DNA of 64,000 bases. Source: Phycisphaerae bacterium (GTDB lineage Bacteria > Planctomycetota > Phycisphaerae > SM23-33). Of this stretch, positions 62,756-64,000 are shown one piece after another (position 1 is the stretch's first letter; every line of letters starts with the position of its first letter). The stretch spans positions 31,034 through 95,033 of the forward strand of contig JASLNT010000129.1 of NCBI GenBank assembly GCA_030745875.1, given 5' to 3'. The translations under genes were made by a program, and so were the position numbers. The notes under the pieces are model-generated. The model was not told where the DNA came from. It made no database searches and saw only the letters and a program-made list of their open reading frames with translations.

Positions 62756-64000
62756 TCAGTCCATACACACCACCTTCCCATTCTTCAAAGCAATAAACAG
62801 TTGCCCGTACGCCGCCGCTGCACCATCGAACACCGGGTCGGCCTCCAGTTTGTACTGGCTCGTGCGCTTCCCGTCGTCCACCGAGTACACCTGCAAGACC
62901 GACTCGTGCGGATCGGGATCGCTGGGGTTGGCGGGGCGACCGCTCTTGAGCTTCACCGCCATTGAATCCAACCAACCGGCCAGGAACAGTTTCCTGCCGG
63001 CCAGCACCATCGCCCGCGGTTGGATCATCTCTTCAATCGACCAGGACGTAGCCGCCGGTCCCGGTCCGGGTTTCTTTGCTCCCACCGCCGATATCTTCGA
63101 ACCGAATACGAAGAAATCTTTCTCATAGCGCGTGAACTTCTGGTGCAGGTGCCCGTCCTGTTTGTACTTGGCGGCTTGAGATTTGCGTTCGTATTTCAAT
63201 CTCGCATACGGATTTCCCACTCCCACCGAAACTCCGTCGTTGTACGCGACGAGTTGCCCGGCGACTTTCTGGTACTTCCATCCTTTGCGATGGAACCACG
63301 TACTGTCGAGCAGGCCGGTGGCTGATACAATCGTGCCTCCCCCCTTCCGGCCGCCTTCAAGCGTCTTGCTCATGCGCATATCGCGCATCGCAATCGTGTC
63401 CCCGTTCGAGATCAGAACGTCAACCAGCGAACCCCTGACCTTGCGACCCTTGGCCCAATGACCCGAAGCCGCCACGCGACTATACTTCTGCTCGCCGGTC
63501 CAGACGTTCAGCCCATAGATGTGAATCCCGCCGTCCAGGAATGACGACCGCCCGGCGGCAAAGTACGCGATATCGTCCATGACCAGCACGCTTCCGCTGA
63601 TGGCAAGCGGTGATTCGAGGCGATCGTCAGAACCTATTCTTCGCTCCACGCCGGACACTTTGAACCGCCAGCCAAGCCGCCCGTCGGCGGCGTTGATGCA
63701 GTAGACCGATCCGTCGCGACATCCGACAACGCACAGACCCTTGTAGACGGTGGGCGGAGAGTCAATCGGTCCGGCGGTATGGAATTTCCACATCGCCTTG
63801 CCGTCTGAGCGCTTCAGGCAGTAAACCGTGTAGGCGTCCTTCCGGGCAATGATGACCTTATCCCGGATTTCCTGGTTTAGGTTTCGTCCTTGGGTATAAT
63901 AGAGCATCGTTCGACCGCATAAACAAAGGGTTTCCTCAAGATCAAAGGCAGCAAAACTGGAGAATCCAATGGGTGAAAGCGGCAAGGATGCCATTCGCGT
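62756..64000 (-). CDS. PQQ-type beta-propeller protein, N terminus outside window
   Basis: Only the C-terminal part (about 415 residues) is present; the frame is open at the right edge and no start is chosen. Propeller repeats of the PQQ/BamB type are clear: YTVYCLKRSDGKAMWKFHTAG, VVGCRDGSVYCINAADGRLGWRFKV, DIAYFAAGRSSFLDGGIHIYGLN, LFLAGWLDSM and ending in LFIALKNGKVVCMD. In Planctomycetota such propellers often follow an N-terminal methyltransferase or another propeller. It is convergent with the propeller lipoprotein gene, 45 bp apart. Confidence 0.88.
   Translation of the reverse strand, partial: TRMASLPLSPIGFSSFAAFDLEETLCLCGRTMLYYTQGRNLNQEIRDKVIIARKDAYTVYCLKRSDGKAMWKFHTAGPIDSPPTVYKGLCVVGCRDGSVYCINAADGRLGWRFKVSGVERRIGSDDRLESPLAISGSVLVMDDIAYFAAGRSSFLDGGIHIYGLNVWTGEQKYSRVAASGHWAKGRKVRGSLVDVLISNGDTIAMRDMRMSKTLEGGRKGGGTIVSATGLLDSTWFHRKGWKYQKVAGQLVAYNDGVSVGVGNPYARLKYERKSQAAKYKQDGHLHQKFTRYEKDFFVFGSKISAVGAKKPGPGPAATSWSIEEMIQPRAMVLAGRKLFLAGWLDSMAVKLKSGRPANPSDPDPHESVLQVYSVDDGKRTSQYKLEADPVFDGAAAAYGQLFIALKNGKVVCMD

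Overview
The window looks like a chromosome segment from an anaerobic member of the Planctomycetota, probably Phycisphaerae-like. This is inferred from the mix of families, not from a marker gene. The evidence is a formylglycine-type sulfatase with a Tat signal, many exported proteins of families common in the PVC group (ThuA, DUF1080, Gfo/Idh/MocA, DUF2961/GH172, URO-D-like, propeller-cytochrome proteins, Kelch-symporter fusions) and an NADH-linked [FeFe] hydrogenase. I see no rRNA, tRNA, CRISPR array, phage or transposase.

Region 1 (1-11669, minus strand) is a carbohydrate-utilisation operon. In transcription order it has an exported esterase-glycosidase fusion, two GH32 proteins, a sodium:solute symporter broken by a G-run frameshift, a URO-D-family protein, a third GH32 and a partial sulfatase. 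Only one of the three GH32 proteins keeps the textbook catalytic motifs.

Region 2 (11670-27569) is mostly housekeeping: purL (with two PurS-like modules at its N terminus) and purQ, a lipoprotein with its terminator, a uvrC lacking the C-terminal HhH region, a rhomboid relative without its catalytic Ser and His, an exported HDAC-like deacetylase, thiC behind a TPP riboswitch, and a UVR-motif protein. It ends with a four-gene [FeFe] hydrogenase operon (response regulator, NuoE-like, NuoF-like, catalytic subunit). A near-consensus Rex operator lies upstream and a terminator downstream.

Region 3 (28103-41211) carries exported polysaccharide and glycoside enzymes: a Tat-dependent Gfo/Idh/MocA oxidoreductase, a pectate-lyase-like protein, a ThuA-DUF1080 fusion, an exported SAM methyltransferase-like protein, a GH-like protein, an oxidoreductase-GDPD fusion, a frameshifted GH172 and a sialidase. 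A 41.27-41.72 kb inverted array of short palindromes separates it from the next block.

Region 4 (41766-50207, minus strand) is a sugar ABC transporter (binding protein, permease, ATPase) downstream of two propeller proteins, one with two c-type haem motifs, and of a fusion of a lethal-factor-type metalloprotease with ThuA. Region 5 (50356-64000) begins with a NanM-like Kelch propeller fused to a symporter. It continues with a short decayed gene, a HEAT-repeat protein, an exported protein interrupted by an in-frame TGA, a small membrane protein, a large hairpin-glycosidase-like protein, a di-haem HzsA-like propeller, a propeller lipoprotein and a partial PQQ-type propeller.

Together the genes describe an organism that attacks fructans, pectin-like polymers, sialylated glycans and possibly oxidised (3-keto) sugars outside the cytoplasm, imports the products by sodium symport and ABC transport, and disposes of reductant as hydrogen under redox control. 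Recurring oddities are domain fusions, translational coupling by ATGA overlaps, and two frameshifts in poly-G runs that would both be repaired by a run of eight G.
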